From Maritalea sp049801075 (GTDB taxonomy: Bacteria > Pseudomonadota > Alphaproteobacteria > Rhizobiales > Devosiaceae): DNA of 64,000 nt. A model generated the notes under the pieces. The model saw only the letters and a program-made list of their open reading frames with translations. It did no database searches and was not told the DNA's origin. Each line of letters begins with the position of its first letter. The first letter of the stretch is position 1. The stretch lies in the NCBI RefSeq assembly GCF_049801075.1, contig NZ_JBNAGG010000002.1:558001-622000 (forward strand), written 5' to 3'. The position numbers and the translations under genes were made by a program. Of this stretch, positions 27,172 to 35,490 are shown in pieces.

Positions 27172-27260
27172 AAAGAGTTACCCATTCGGCGAAAAGTATC
27201 TATTCACCGTCCCTATCATATGGTTGTGACATTTTTATTTGTATAGCCAACGCGCCAGAT

Positions 27261-27284
27261 GCCACATTGTTCCCACAATGTGGC
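27261..27284 (-). terminator. Perfect hairpin after purS
   Basis: GCCACATTGT and ACAATGTGGC pair fully (10 bp) with a 4-nt loop, 27 nt past the purS stop. No T-run follows on either strand, so it is probably a 3' stabiliser, a Rho-linked end or a protein site upstream of the small ORF. Confidence 0.45.
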
Positions 27285-27311
27285 CGCAATTGGTGAAGAA
27301 ATTATCGTTAA

Positions 27312-27554
27312 TTAGTCGACGATCTCGATGGAATAGTTCTCGATCACTGTATTGGCAAGCAGCTTCTCGCACATTTGGGCGAGTTTTTCTTTTGCTGTTT
27401 CGTGATCGGTTTCTTCGAGTTTAACATCAAAGATCTTGCCTTGGCGGACCGCGTCTACACCCTCAAAGCCCAAGCTGGACAAGGAGCCTTCAATGGCTTG
27501 TCCTTGTGGGTCCAATACGCCATTTTTCAATGTAACAAATATGCGTGCGTGCAT
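27312..27554 (-). CDS. purS: Phosphoribosylformylglycinamidine synthase subunit PurS
   Basis: 80 residues. ARIFVTLKNGVLDPQGQAIEGSL and VRQGKIFDVKLEE are the PurS hallmarks. PurS dimers bridge PurQ and PurL to form the active FGAM synthase complex. It follows purC by 22 nt and is almost certainly in the same transcript. Confidence 0.96.
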   Translation of the reverse strand: MHARIFVTLKNGVLDPQGQAIEGSLSSLGFEGVDAVRQGKIFDVKLEETDHETAKEKLAQMCEKLLANTVIENYSIEIVD

Positions 27555-27576
27555 TTATCTTCGTCTCAATCTTTGA

Positions 27577-28341
27577 TTATTGTACAAGGCGAGGGCCAGT
27601 GGCCAGCGCGTTATCAGCTTCGGACAAGATGCCCAAACGTTGGGCGACTTCGCGATAGGCGTCCACAAGGCCACCTAAATCTTGGCGGAAGCGGTCTTTA
27701 TCCAGCTTGTTTTGTGTTTTGACATCCCACAAGCGGCAGCTGTCTGGCGAAATTTCATCGGCCAACACAATGCGCATGGTGTCATCTTCATAAAGACGGC
27801 CAAGTTCGATCTTGAAATCGACCAGCTGAATGCCAGCCGCCATGAACATGCCGCATAAAAAGTCATTGATGCGCACAGCCATGGACATGATGTCATCCAG
27901 CTCTTGCGGATTGGCCCAGCCAAACGCAGTGATATGCTCTTCGGCGACAATCGGGTCGTTGAGCTTATCGTCTTTATAGTAGAATTCGATGATGGAGCGG
28001 GGCAGGCGTGTGCCACTTTCAACACCTAAACGCTTGCAAATGGAGCCAGCGGCCACATTGCGCACAACCACCTCTAGTGGAATGATCTCAACTTCGCGGA
28101 TCAATTGTTCGCGCATATTGAGGCGTTTGATAAAATGGGTTGGAATGCCCAGATCATTCACATGGGTGAAGATAAATTCGGAAATGCGGTTGTTCAACAC
28201 GCCTTTGCCGTCAATCACTTCATGCTTTTCGCCGTTACCCGCGGTGGCATCATCTTTAAAATGTTGCACCAAGGTTCCCGGTTCTGGACCTTCATAGAGA
28301 ACTTTCGCTTTGCCTTCATAGAGGCGGCGCCGACGGCTCAT
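27577..28341 (-). CDS. purC: SAICAR synthetase
   Basis: 254 residues, the standard length; joins aspartate to CAIR in de novo purine synthesis. MSRRRRLYEGKAKVLYEG at the start, IPLEVVVRNVAAGSICKRLG in the middle and VDFKIELGRLYED near 185 are diagnostic. The 15-residue extension to 28386 is not seen in relatives. Divergent from the DUF1476 gene, a conserved pairing in Hyphomicrobiales. Confidence 0.96.
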   Translation of the reverse strand: MSRRRRLYEGKAKVLYEGPEPGTLVQHFKDDATAGNGEKHEVIDGKGVLNNRISEFIFTHVNDLGIPTHFIKRLNMREQLIREVEIIPLEVVVRNVAAGSICKRLGVESGTRLPRSIIEFYYKDDKLNDPIVAEEHITAFGWANPQELDDIMSMAVRINDFLCGMFMAAGIQLVDFKIELGRLYEDDTMRIVLADEISPDSCRLWDVKTQNKLDKDRFRQDLGGLVDAYREVAQRLGILSEADNALATGPRLVQ

Positions 28342-28512
28342 GTTCAATACCCGCGATTCCTGAAATGTAATGTATGGTCGCTTCATGTCCCTTTTTGGGG
28401 GTAAAAAGCAAGTCTTTAATCAATTATTACCGCATTCTTTGTGGGTTTTGAGGATGAATGTCAAATTTGAGCGGCCAATTGCCGCGAATTTGCAAATTGC
28501 GCCGCAGAATCG

Positions 28513-28541
28513 TTGATTTTCCTCCCTTTTCGCTTTATCTC
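28513..28541 (+). promoter_or_regulatory. Possible promoter of the DUF1476 gene
   Basis: TTGATT (28513-28518), a 17-nt spacer and TATCTC (28536-28541), 53 nt before the start codon. Confidence 0.4.
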
Positions 28542-28593
28542 GTAGCTGGAGTTTGTTTGAAGGGTGTTCCCTTTTTATTTCACGGAGACCAAA

Positions 28594-28920
28594 ATGGCCG
28601 GATTTGACGATCGCGAAAAGGCAGAAGAAGCCAAATATGCCCATGACGAAGCGCTGAAGTTTAAAATTGAAGCGCGGCGCAACAAATTGTTGGGCCTATG
28701 GGCCGCTGGCCTTTTGGGCAAAACTGACGATGCAGACGTGAATGCTTATGTGACTGAAGTTGTTGCATCAGATTTTGAAGAAGCTGGCGATGAAGATGTT
28801 TACCGCAAAGTAAGCGGCGATTTTAAAGCGGCTGGCGTTGACGTTTCAGAAGCTGATTTGCGCGACAAAATGCGCACGCTTTATGTGAAAGCGGAGATGC
28901 AGGTTAAAGAAGCCGACTAG
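28594..28920 (+). CDS. DUF1476 protein, F1-ATPase inhibitor zeta subunit
   Basis: 108 residues, mainly helical and charged. MAGFDDREKAEEAKYAHDEA followed by FKIEARRNKLLGLWAA and a C-terminal four-helix part match DUF1476. In Paracoccus denitrificans this family is the zeta subunit, which binds F1 and blocks ATP hydrolysis through its N-terminal region; in other species the inhibition can be weak. ATG 28594 follows CGGAGACC. A terminator follows directly. Confidence 0.92.
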   Translation: MAGFDDREKAEEAKYAHDEALKFKIEARRNKLLGLWAAGLLGKTDDADVNAYVTEVVASDFEEAGDEDVYRKVSGDFKAAGVDVSEADLRDKMRTLYVKAEMQVKEAD

Positions 28921-28946
28921 GCTTCACTGTATCGATGAATTTTGAG

Positions 28947-28979
28947 GGCTCGAACTTAGCAGTTCGGGCCTTTTCTTTT
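28947..28979 (+). terminator. Terminator of the DUF1476 gene
   Basis: GGCTCGAAC pairs with GTTCGGGCC (one G-U) around TTAGCA and is followed by TTTTCTTTT. It begins 27 nt after the stop codon. Confidence 0.85.
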
Positions 28980-29020
28980 GTGCGGGAACATGGAAATCTG
29001 CAACTCTGTTTGGAGGCATT

Positions 29021-30421
29021 ATGCAAATTTCGCTTGGCGTGTTGAAAAACTCTGATTATCGCAAGCTTTATGGGGCGCAGGTGATTGCGCTGGCGGGCAC
29101 TGGCCTGACCACCATTGCGCTGGCGCTTTTGGCCTATGATTTGGCTGGAGCAGACGCAGGCCAAGTGTTGGGCACCGCGCTGACACTCAAAATGATTGCC
29201 TATATTTTTATAGCACCAGTGATTAGTGCCATTATACCGGGGCAATTGCGCAAGCAGGTGTTGATTGGACTTGATGTGGTGCGGGCGCTTTGCGTTCTGG
29301 CGCTGCCTTTTGTGACGGAGATTTGGCAGATTTATCTGCTGATGTTTGTGCTTAATGCAGCGTCGGCGGGTTTCACGCCCACATTCCAGTCTGTCATTCC
29401 GCAATTATTCGAGAAGGATGAGGATTATACCAAAGCGCTCAGCCTGTCGCGCATGGCCTATGATTTGGAAAATTTGTTGAGCCCGACCATTGCGGCGCTG
29501 TTGCTGGTGTTTGTGAGCTTTGAGAGTTTCTTTGTGGTGAACGGCATTGCGTTTTTGATTTCTGCTATGCTTGTGGCCAGGGCGACTGTGCCGCCATTGT
29601 CGTTGGACAATGTGGCCGATCCGCTGAAGCGCAAGCTGACGCAGGGTTTCCAGATTTATGCAAAAACACCCAGATTGCGCGGAGTTTTCGTGCTCTATTT
29701 TCTTGTGGCCTTCGCCGGGGCGATGGTGATCGTCAATAGCGTGGTGTTGGTGCGCGAGCAATTGGGCTTGGGCGAAAGCGAGCTGGCATTTGCCATGGCC
29801 GCATTTGGCAGTGGGTCTTTAATTGCAGCATTTCTTGTGCCGAAGTTGACGCAAAGGTGGGGCGACCGCCGGGTGATGTTTGCCGGGGCAACGATCCTAC
29901 TTGCGGGTGTATCGCTCACCGCAATTATGTTTGGCGGATTGACCTATGTGTTTTTGCTGATGATTTGGCCTTTGCTTGGCCTCGGATATAGCTTGGTGCA
30001 AACGCCTGCTGGCCGTGTATTTAAACGCTCTGCAAATGAAGAGGACTTGCCCAAGCTGCTTGCGGCGCAATTTGCATTGTCGCACGCATGTTGGTTGCTG
30101 GCCTATCCAATGGCTGGCTTTTTACCAAGCGTCTTAGGCATGGGCGCAACGCTTTATGCTTTCGCAGCGCTGAGCCTTGTGGCGTTGATCGTGGCAAAGC
30201 TGTTTTGGCCTAAGGAGAGCTATGCGCCCATGACGCATCGGCATGATGAGGTTTATCACGACCATGTGCATTTTCATGGGGACCATCACCAGCACGAACA
30301 TGAAGGTTGGGAGGGACCAGAACCGCACACCCATCCGCACAAGCATGATGAGATTGTGCACAGCCATAGCTTTAAAATCGACCGTCACCATCCCGTGTGG
30401 CCTTCACATAGTGCTGGATAG
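29021..30421 (+). CDS. MFS exporter with histidine-rich tail (NreB-like)
   Basis: 466 residues: about 12 membrane helices (MFS_3/EntS type, opening NSDYRKLYGAQVIALAGTGL) and then a cytosolic tail from about residue 404 holding 19 histidines in about 63 residues, with repeated HxH and HxHxH. This layout is that of NreB, a nickel-resistance exporter whose tail binds the metal. No start ribosome site is strong; GGAGG lies 5 nt upstream of ATG 29021 within TTTGGAGGCATT. Substrate nickel, cobalt or zinc is an inference. It is not next to an obvious metal regulator. Confidence 0.82.
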   Translation: MQISLGVLKNSDYRKLYGAQVIALAGTGLTTIALALLAYDLAGADAGQVLGTALTLKMIAYIFIAPVISAIIPGQLRKQVLIGLDVVRALCVLALPFVTEIWQIYLLMFVLNAASAGFTPTFQSVIPQLFEKDEDYTKALSLSRMAYDLENLLSPTIAALLLVFVSFESFFVVNGIAFLISAMLVARATVPPLSLDNVADPLKRKLTQGFQIYAKTPRLRGVFVLYFLVAFAGAMVIVNSVVLVREQLGLGESELAFAMAAFGSGSLIAAFLVPKLTQRWGDRRVMFAGATILLAGVSLTAIMFGGLTYVFLLMIWPLLGLGYSLVQTPAGRVFKRSANEEDLPKLLAAQFALSHACWLLAYPMAGFLPSVLGMGATLYAFAALSLVALIVAKLFWPKESYAPMTHRHDEVYHDHVHFHGDHHQHEHEGWEGPEPHTHPHKHDEIVHSHSFKIDRHHPVWPSHSAG

Positions 30422-30427
30422 CAGGCT

Positions 30428-30979
30428 TTAGATGCGGCGCATTAAATTGGCGAAAGCCATGAGGCCCTCTGGCCAAGGGCCAAAGCCGGACTTTGGATTG
30501 ACGTGACCAATTTCGCCTGCGTCGTTGAAGACAGAACCCCATGCGGCAGCCATTTGAGCGGCGGCTTCCACATCGCAAAATGGATCATTGCTTGATCCGA
30601 TCAGCAGCGAGGGGAAGGGCATAGGATCTTGCACAATGGGCGCGAAGCGCTTTGATTTCTTCGACACATTCTTGTTGTTTTCAATATCCGGCGGCGTCAC
30701 CAAAAAGGCGCCAGCCACTTTGGTGTCGGTCAGCTTTTGCGCGGTGCGGGAAATCGTGTGCACGCCCAGCGAATGGCCCACCAGCACCACAGGGCGAGTG
30801 CTCATCATAACGGCATGATGCAGCTTATCTGACCATTTTTCCGGGTCAGGATTGGTCCAGTTTTCTTGCTCTACCAGTTGTGCGGTGGGCATTTTGTTGA
30901 CCCAATTTGTTTGCCAGTGGTCGGCGCTGGCGCCGCCTAAACCGGGCACAATCAATATGTCTGCTTCTGCGATTTTCAT
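30428..30979 (-). CDS. RBBP9/YdeN-family alpha/beta hydrolase
   Basis: 183 residues. ILIVPGLGGASADHWQTNWV at the start and the nucleophile motif VLVGHSLGVHT are typical of the small YdeN/RBBP9 serine hydrolases; the C-terminal GHVNPKSGFGPWPEG supplies the histidine. The start is uncertain: ATG 30979 lacks a ribosome binding site, and a TTG at 31030 would add 17 residues. Divergent from the ArsR gene. Natural substrate unknown. Confidence 0.82.
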   Translation of the reverse strand: MKIAEADILIVPGLGGASADHWQTNWVNKMPTAQLVEQENWTNPDPEKWSDKLHHAVMMSTRPVVLVGHSLGVHTISRTAQKLTDTKVAGAFLVTPPDIENNKNVSKKSKRFAPIVQDPMPFPSLLIGSSNDPFCDVEAAAQMAAAWGSVFNDAGEIGHVNPKSGFGPWPEGLMAFANLMRRI

Positions 30980-31051
30980 ATGAGTGTGATGCCGATTTTT
31001 GCGGGATGGCGCAAGGGAAAAGTCGATCAAAATTTCATATCTTGACTCCTC

Positions 31052-31067
31052 GTAAGTAATTACTTAC
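31052..31067. promoter_or_regulatory. ArsR operator (perfect 16-bp palindrome)
   Basis: GTAAGTAATTACTTAC is self-complementary and is followed by a partial repeat CGTAAGTGAA. It lies 28 nt upstream of the ArsR start and 5 nt after a TTGACT -35-like box (31042-31047). ArsR-type repressors bind such AT-centred dyads; control of the divergent hydrolase is also possible. Confidence 0.6.
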
Positions 31068-31094
31068 CGTAAGTGAATGCTAACATTTGGTGTG

Positions 31095-31403
31095 ATGATG
31101 GAACAGCAAGCATGGGATGCGTTGGCCGATCCGACGCGACGGCAAATATTTGAGTTGGTGGCGAGGCACCCCAGCCATGTGCAGCCATTGGCTGATCAAT
31201 TGCCAGTGAGCCGACCTGCCGTGTCACAACATCTAAAAGTGTTGCTGCAGGCGGGATTGGTTGGGGCCAAAAGAGAAGGCACACGGCAGATCTATTTTGC
31301 GGATCAGCGCGGGCTGGCAGGGCTTCGGCGCTGGATGGATGAATTTTGGGATGAGGCTTTGGCAAATTATCAGCAGGAATTCAGGGAGGACAAAAATGGC
31401 TGA
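31095..31403 (+). CDS. ArsR-family regulator
   Basis: 102 residues: winged helix with ALADPTRRQIFELVARHPSHVQPLADQLPVSRPAVSQH (ADPTRR motif, recognition helix RPAVSQHLKVL). No metal-binding cysteines are present, placing it in the non-metal ArsR group usually paired with an SRPBCC gene. ATG 31095 and 31098 are both possible; 31077 is also in frame. Its end overlaps the SRPBCC gene start by 8 nt. Confidence 0.87.
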   Translation: MMEQQAWDALADPTRRQIFELVARHPSHVQPLADQLPVSRPAVSQHLKVLLQAGLVGAKREGTRQIYFADQRGLAGLRRWMDEFWDEALANYQQEFREDKNG

Positions 31404-31866
31404 GACAATGAGCGTTTCGAAAAAAGTGATGGTGCCTGCGGATGCAGGCAAAGCCTTTGATGTGTTTGTGGCGCGGATGGGCAGCTGGTGGCCGAAAAGC
31501 CATTCTATTTTGCAAAATGAAGTGCAGGATGTGGTGGTGGAGTTAACTCCGCAGGGGCGCTGGTATGAGCATGATAGCCAAGGCAATGAAGCCGATTGGG
31601 GCTTTGTGAAAAGCTTTGAGCGGGGCGACCATCTGCTGTTGTGCTGGCAGCTCACTGCTGATTGGGCGCGTGATGAGGCGCTGGACACGGAAGTCTATGT
31701 GACCTTTGAGAGCAAAGGTGACATGACCGAGGTGACGCTGACGCATCGCTTGCTAGAGAATTATGGCGAACGGGCGGCAGAGATGAAGGCGGCATTTGAA
31801 TCGCCAAATGCATGGGCCGATATGATGCGCGGGTTTGCTGATCGGTTTGTCGCGTTGGCGGCCTAA
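31396..31866 (+). CDS. SRPBCC (AHSA1-like) protein
   Basis: 156 residues of the START/Bet v1-like fold (VSKKVMVPADAGKAFDVFVARMGSWWPKSHS, then the AHSA1-like C-terminal helix ENYGERAAEMKAAFESPNAW). Family members bind hydrophobic ligands; enzymatic roles are mostly unproven. ATG 31396 follows AGGGAGGA; the frame is open further upstream inside the ArsR gene. ArsR-SRPBCC pairs are common and act as small ligand-sensing units. Confidence 0.87.
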   Translation: MAETMSVSKKVMVPADAGKAFDVFVARMGSWWPKSHSILQNEVQDVVVELTPQGRWYEHDSQGNEADWGFVKSFERGDHLLLCWQLTADWARDEALDTEVYVTFESKGDMTEVTLTHRLLENYGERAAEMKAAFESPNAWADMMRGFADRFVALAA

Positions 31867-32741
31867 GCCGACGCGCGTTTGACAAATAGGCGGCCGCCAA
31901 AAACATTCAGCATCAGTCCCAGCAAGATGATGGTGCCGCCAATGATGGCGGCGCTGCTCATGCTCTCGCCCAAGAATATTGTGCCGGACAGGACGCCGAA
32001 CACGGGCACCATCAGCGAAAATGGGGCGACAAGGCTGGCAGGATGCTTTTTGAGCAATTGGTTCCAAATGCCGAAGCCCAAAATGGTGGTCGGGTAGGCC
32101 AAATAAAAGGCGGCGGCGATGGAGAGCGGCTGCGGGTTGGTGAATACGGCCCAGATCGCGGCATGATCTTCAAGCATGAACGATAAGATCAGCAGTGGGA
32201 TCGGCGGGATTAAACTGCCCCAAACCACGAAGTTGAGCATATCAACTTGCCCGGCCTTTTTAGTGATGATGTTGGCCACGCCCCAAGAGGAGGCGGCGGC
32301 AACGCACATCAGAAACGGCACAAGCGCACCGCCGGTATAACGCTCTGCTGCGATGATGCCGATGCCAGAAAAGGCGACGAAGGCACCCATGATCTGCCAG
32401 CTTTTGGGCTTTTCGCCCAACAGCAAAAACGCAAATAGAATGGTGAAGAAAGCCTGCAGTTGCAAAACGATGGAGGACAGCGATGCGCTCATGCCCCATT
32501 TCATGGCGGTGAAGAGCAAACCGAATTGGATGACGCCTAAAAACATGCCGAAGCCGATAATGTAGCTCCAGCCAATATTGGGCTTTTTGATGAAAAAGAT
32601 CCATGGGATCACAACGAGCGAGAAGCGCATGGCATTGAGCATGAGCGGCGGAATGTCATTTACGCCCACTTTGATGGCGACAAAATTGAAGCCCCAAATG
32701 GCCACAACGAGCAGGGCAAGGAAGAAATCTTTTACGGGCAT
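31863..32741 (-). CDS. EamA/DMT-family transporter
   Basis: 292 residues with ten hydrophobic helices in two EamA repeats (about 5-135 and 148-285). LLVVAIWGFNFVAIKVG at the start and the second-repeat ASSWGVANIITKK are typical of the RhaT/EamA exporters of amino acids and metabolites. It converges on the SRPBCC gene with a 4-nt overlap. Substrate unknown. Confidence 0.88.
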   Translation of the reverse strand: MPVKDFFLALLVVAIWGFNFVAIKVGVNDIPPLMLNAMRFSLVVIPWIFFIKKPNIGWSYIIGFGMFLGVIQFGLLFTAMKWGMSASLSSIVLQLQAFFTILFAFLLLGEKPKSWQIMGAFVAFSGIGIIAAERYTGGALVPFLMCVAAASSWGVANIITKKAGQVDMLNFVVWGSLIPPIPLLILSFMLEDHAAIWAVFTNPQPLSIAAAFYLAYPTTILGFGIWNQLLKKHPASLVAPFSLMVPVFGVLSGTIFLGESMSSAAIIGGTIILLGLMLNVFGGRLFVKRASA

Positions 32742-32776
32742 AAAGGCATTCCGCGCATCATATCAAAAACTGGCGC

Positions 32777-32806
32777 GATTAGGACAGTACCGCTGACTTT
32801 GGTCAA
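32777..32806 (-). promoter_or_regulatory. Possible promoter of the EamA gene
   Basis: On the minus strand TTGACC (32806-32801), an 18-nt spacer and CTAATC (32782-32777), 35 nt before the start codon. The region 32807-32960 is AT-rich and shows no ORF. Confidence 0.4.
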
Positions 32807-32960
32807 GCAGGCACATTTTTCATACGAAGCAAAAAATAAATCAAAATCAATTTATTGAATGTATTTTTATTTCAAAAGACGTTATTTTGCAGTGACTTAT
32901 ATGCAGGTTTCGCCTGCTTATCATATTTTGAGATGGAAAGATCAAAAGTGCTGATCAAAG

Positions 32961-32988
32961 AAAAGCCCGGCAAAAATGCCGGGCTTTT
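32961..32988 (-). terminator. Terminator of purB
   Basis: GCCCGGCA and TGCCGGGC form a perfect stem with an AAAA loop, flanked by A and T tracts on both sides. It begins 7 nt past the purB stop codon. Confidence 0.9.
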
Positions 32989-32994
32989 GCATGT

Positions 32995-34299
32995 TTATTC
33001 GCCGAAGACTCGGGCGAAAATCGTATCAACATGTTTGAGGTGGTAGCCATCATCAAACATATCGTCGATTTGGGCATCACTCAGGGCGTTGGACACTTCT
33101 TCGTCTGCTTTCAAGAAGGCAGCAAATTCGCCTTCGCCGCGCCAAACCTTCATGGCGTTGCGTTGAACGGCGCGGTAGCTATCTTCTCGGGACAGACCAG
33201 CTTGGGTGAGGGCCAACAAAACGCGTTGCGAATTGTGCAAGCCGCCCAGCTTGTCCATATTGGCTTTCATGTTTTCTGGGTACACAACCAGATTTTCCAC
33301 CACATTGGTCAAACGTGCCAAAGCGAAATCGAGGGTGACGGTCGCGTCTGGGCCGATCATGCGCTCAACAGAAGAGTGCGAGATGTCACGCTCGTGCCAA
33401 AGGGCAACGTTTTCCAGCGCCGGGGTGACCATGCCGCGCACGATGCGGGCCAAACCTGTGAGGTTTTCAGTCAATACTGGGTTGCGCTTGTGCGGCATCG
33501 CGGAAGAGCCTTTTTGGCCTTTGGAGAAGAATTCTTCTGCTTCCAACACTTCGGTCCGCTGCAAGTGACGCACTTCGGTGGCCAAACGTTCGATGGAAGA
33601 GGCCACCACGCCCAACACGGCGAAGAACATAGCGTGACGGTCGCGTGGGATCACCTGAGTGGAAACAGGCTCGATGGCCAAGCCCAGCTTTTCCGCGACA
33701 TATTGCTCAACGGAAGGGTCGATATTGGCGAAGGTGCCAACCGCGCCAGAAATGGCGCATGTGGCGATTTCTTCGCGGGCGATTTCGAGACGCTTTTTAC
33801 AGCGGTCAAATTCTGCATAGGCTTGCGCCAATTTAACGCCGAAGGTGGTTGGCTCGGCGTGGATGCCGTGAGAGCGACCAATGGTGATGGTGTCTTTTTG
33901 CTCATAGGCACGCTTTTTGAGGGCGGCGAGCAGTTTGTCCATATCGGCCAAAAGCAAGTCTGCCGCGCGGGTCAATTGCACGGAAAGGCAAGTGTCCAAC
34001 ACGTCAGATGAGGTCATGCCCTGGTGCACAAAGCGGGCTTCGGGACCAACAATCTCAGCCAAGTGGGTGAGAAATGCAATCACGTCATGTTTAACTTCGC
34101 GTTCGATTTCATCAATCCGCTCAACGTCGAACTGGGCGTTTTCGCCTTTTTCCCATACAATTTTGGCAGCTTCTTCTGGCACGATGCCGAGTTTGGCTTG
34201 CGCAGATGCGGCATGGGCTTCGATTTCGAACCAAATGCGGAATTTGGATTCTGGTGACCAGATGGACACCATTTCATCGCGTGAATAACGGGGGATCAT
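32995..34299 (-). CDS. purB: Adenylosuccinate lyase
   Basis: 434 residues; splits SAICAR to AICAR and adenylosuccinate to AMP. MIPRYSRDEMVSIWSPESKF at the start, TSSDVLDTCLSVQL (catalytic histidine region follows at RSHGIHAEPTTFG) and the fumarase-superfamily signature GSSAMPHKRNPV near 265-276 are diagnostic. Its start overlaps the stop of the upstream MFS gene by 4 nt, so the two may be cotranscribed. Confidence 0.97.
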   Translation of the reverse strand: MIPRYSRDEMVSIWSPESKFRIWFEIEAHAASAQAKLGIVPEEAAKIVWEKGENAQFDVERIDEIEREVKHDVIAFLTHLAEIVGPEARFVHQGMTSSDVLDTCLSVQLTRAADLLLADMDKLLAALKKRAYEQKDTITIGRSHGIHAEPTTFGVKLAQAYAEFDRCKKRLEIAREEIATCAISGAVGTFANIDPSVEQYVAEKLGLAIEPVSTQVIPRDRHAMFFAVLGVVASSIERLATEVRHLQRTEVLEAEEFFSKGQKGSSAMPHKRNPVLTENLTGLARIVRGMVTPALENVALWHERDISHSSVERMIGPDATVTLDFALARLTNVVENLVVYPENMKANMDKLGGLHNSQRVLLALTQAGLSREDSYRAVQRNAMKVWRGEGEFAAFLKADEEVSNALSDAQIDDMFDDGYHLKHVDTIFARVFGE

Positions 34300-35465
34300 G
34301 TGGTTTGACTTTCACTCGTTTCAGTGTGGGAGGAAGAAGGTTTTAGCGTGCTGGCAAGCACGGCGCTGACCGCCAACATTGGCGTGATGACCATCAAGCC
34401 GATTTTAATGTTGGTGACTTCAGCGACAAAACCGATGGAAATTGGGCCGACCAAAAAGCCGGTAAGCGCCAAGAAAGAGAGCACGGCCACGTTGGACGCG
34501 GAGCTTTTGCCGGGCGCGTTGGCCGCAGCCGTTACCGCGAGCGGGAAGCCAAGGGCAACGCCGCTGCCCAGCATGGCAAAGCCCAGCATGGCAATAATCG
34601 CATTGGGGGCAATGTAAATCACGCCAAGACCCATCACGCCGATAATGGCCAATGTGCGGGCTAGGTCTGTGGTGGAGAAATGCTCGCGCAGCTTATCACC
34701 AGTCAAACGCGTCAGCGCTACGGACATGGTGAAGAAGGTGAGGGACAAGCCTGCGAAGCCATGGGACGCGCCGTGAATATCACGCATGAAGATCGCCGCC
34801 CAATCGGCAACGGCGCCTTCAGTCAATGTGGTGCCGAAGGTGAACAAGCATATGCCCAGCAGCAGGATGTGGGGCATGGTGAAGCGTGTTTTGCCAGTGT
34901 TTGCTGTGGCAGCTGGCGCTGGTTGATCCAGATTTACCTGTTTCACCGCATAAAGGCTTGGCAGGATAAGAACAGCGAAAATTGCCACTTCCATCAAAAA
35001 TGGATCGAAGCGCACGGCGGCTGACGCTGAGCCGACGATTGTGCCCGTCATCAAGCCAAGACTCCAAAGACCGTGGGCGCGGCTCATCACCAGCTTTTTG
35101 CGCTGTTTCTCGTAAAGGTCAGCAGATACATTCATGCCGAGTTCGAGAATGGACAGCGTAGACCCCATTACGGCCAAAGAAAGCATCAAAGTGAGCTGGG
35201 AGTTGGCGAGGAAGGGGAGGGTCATCGCCAAAAAGAACAATGGGTAGAAAATCAGCATTGTTTTTTGGGCGCCGAGCCAATCGCCAATGCGACCAGCCAC
35301 CAGCAGGGACGACAAAGTGCCGATGGGGGCGCCGATAAGGGCGATTGCAAGTTCAGCAGGGCTGAGGGCAAGTTTTTCTTGCACCTCAGGAATGCGCGGA
35401 AGCCAGGCGCCAAGCGCGACCGGCTGAGAGAAGAAAACAAAGAAGAGCCAATTGCGCATAGACAT
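34296..35465 (-). CDS. MFS transporter
   Basis: 389 residues with 12 predicted helices. The N-terminal FFSQPVALGAWLPRIPEVQEKL and GRIGDWLGAQKTM loop fit a group of bacterial MFS carriers (YbjJ-like) of unknown substrate. Start ATG 35465 follows AAAGGTCC; a second ATG is two codons downstream. Overlaps purB by 4 nt. Confidence 0.84.
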   Translation of the reverse strand: MSMRNWLFFVFFSQPVALGAWLPRIPEVQEKLALSPAELAIALIGAPIGTLSSLLVAGRIGDWLGAQKTMLIFYPLFFLAMTLPFLANSQLTLMLSLAVMGSTLSILELGMNVSADLYEKQRKKLVMSRAHGLWSLGLMTGTIVGSASAAVRFDPFLMEVAIFAVLILPSLYAVKQVNLDQPAPAATANTGKTRFTMPHILLLGICLFTFGTTLTEGAVADWAAIFMRDIHGASHGFAGLSLTFFTMSVALTRLTGDKLREHFSTTDLARTLAIIGVMGLGVIYIAPNAIIAMLGFAMLGSGVALGFPLAVTAAANAPGKSSASNVAVLSFLALTGFLVGPISIGFVAEVTNIKIGLMVITPMLAVSAVLASTLKPSSSHTETSESQTT

Positions 35466-35490
35466 AAATAGGGACCTTTATGATGTGCGG

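Noticed and set aside
33031..34011. 326-residue ORF antisense to purB
   Set aside because: Long only because the opposite strand is coding; no recognisable domain.
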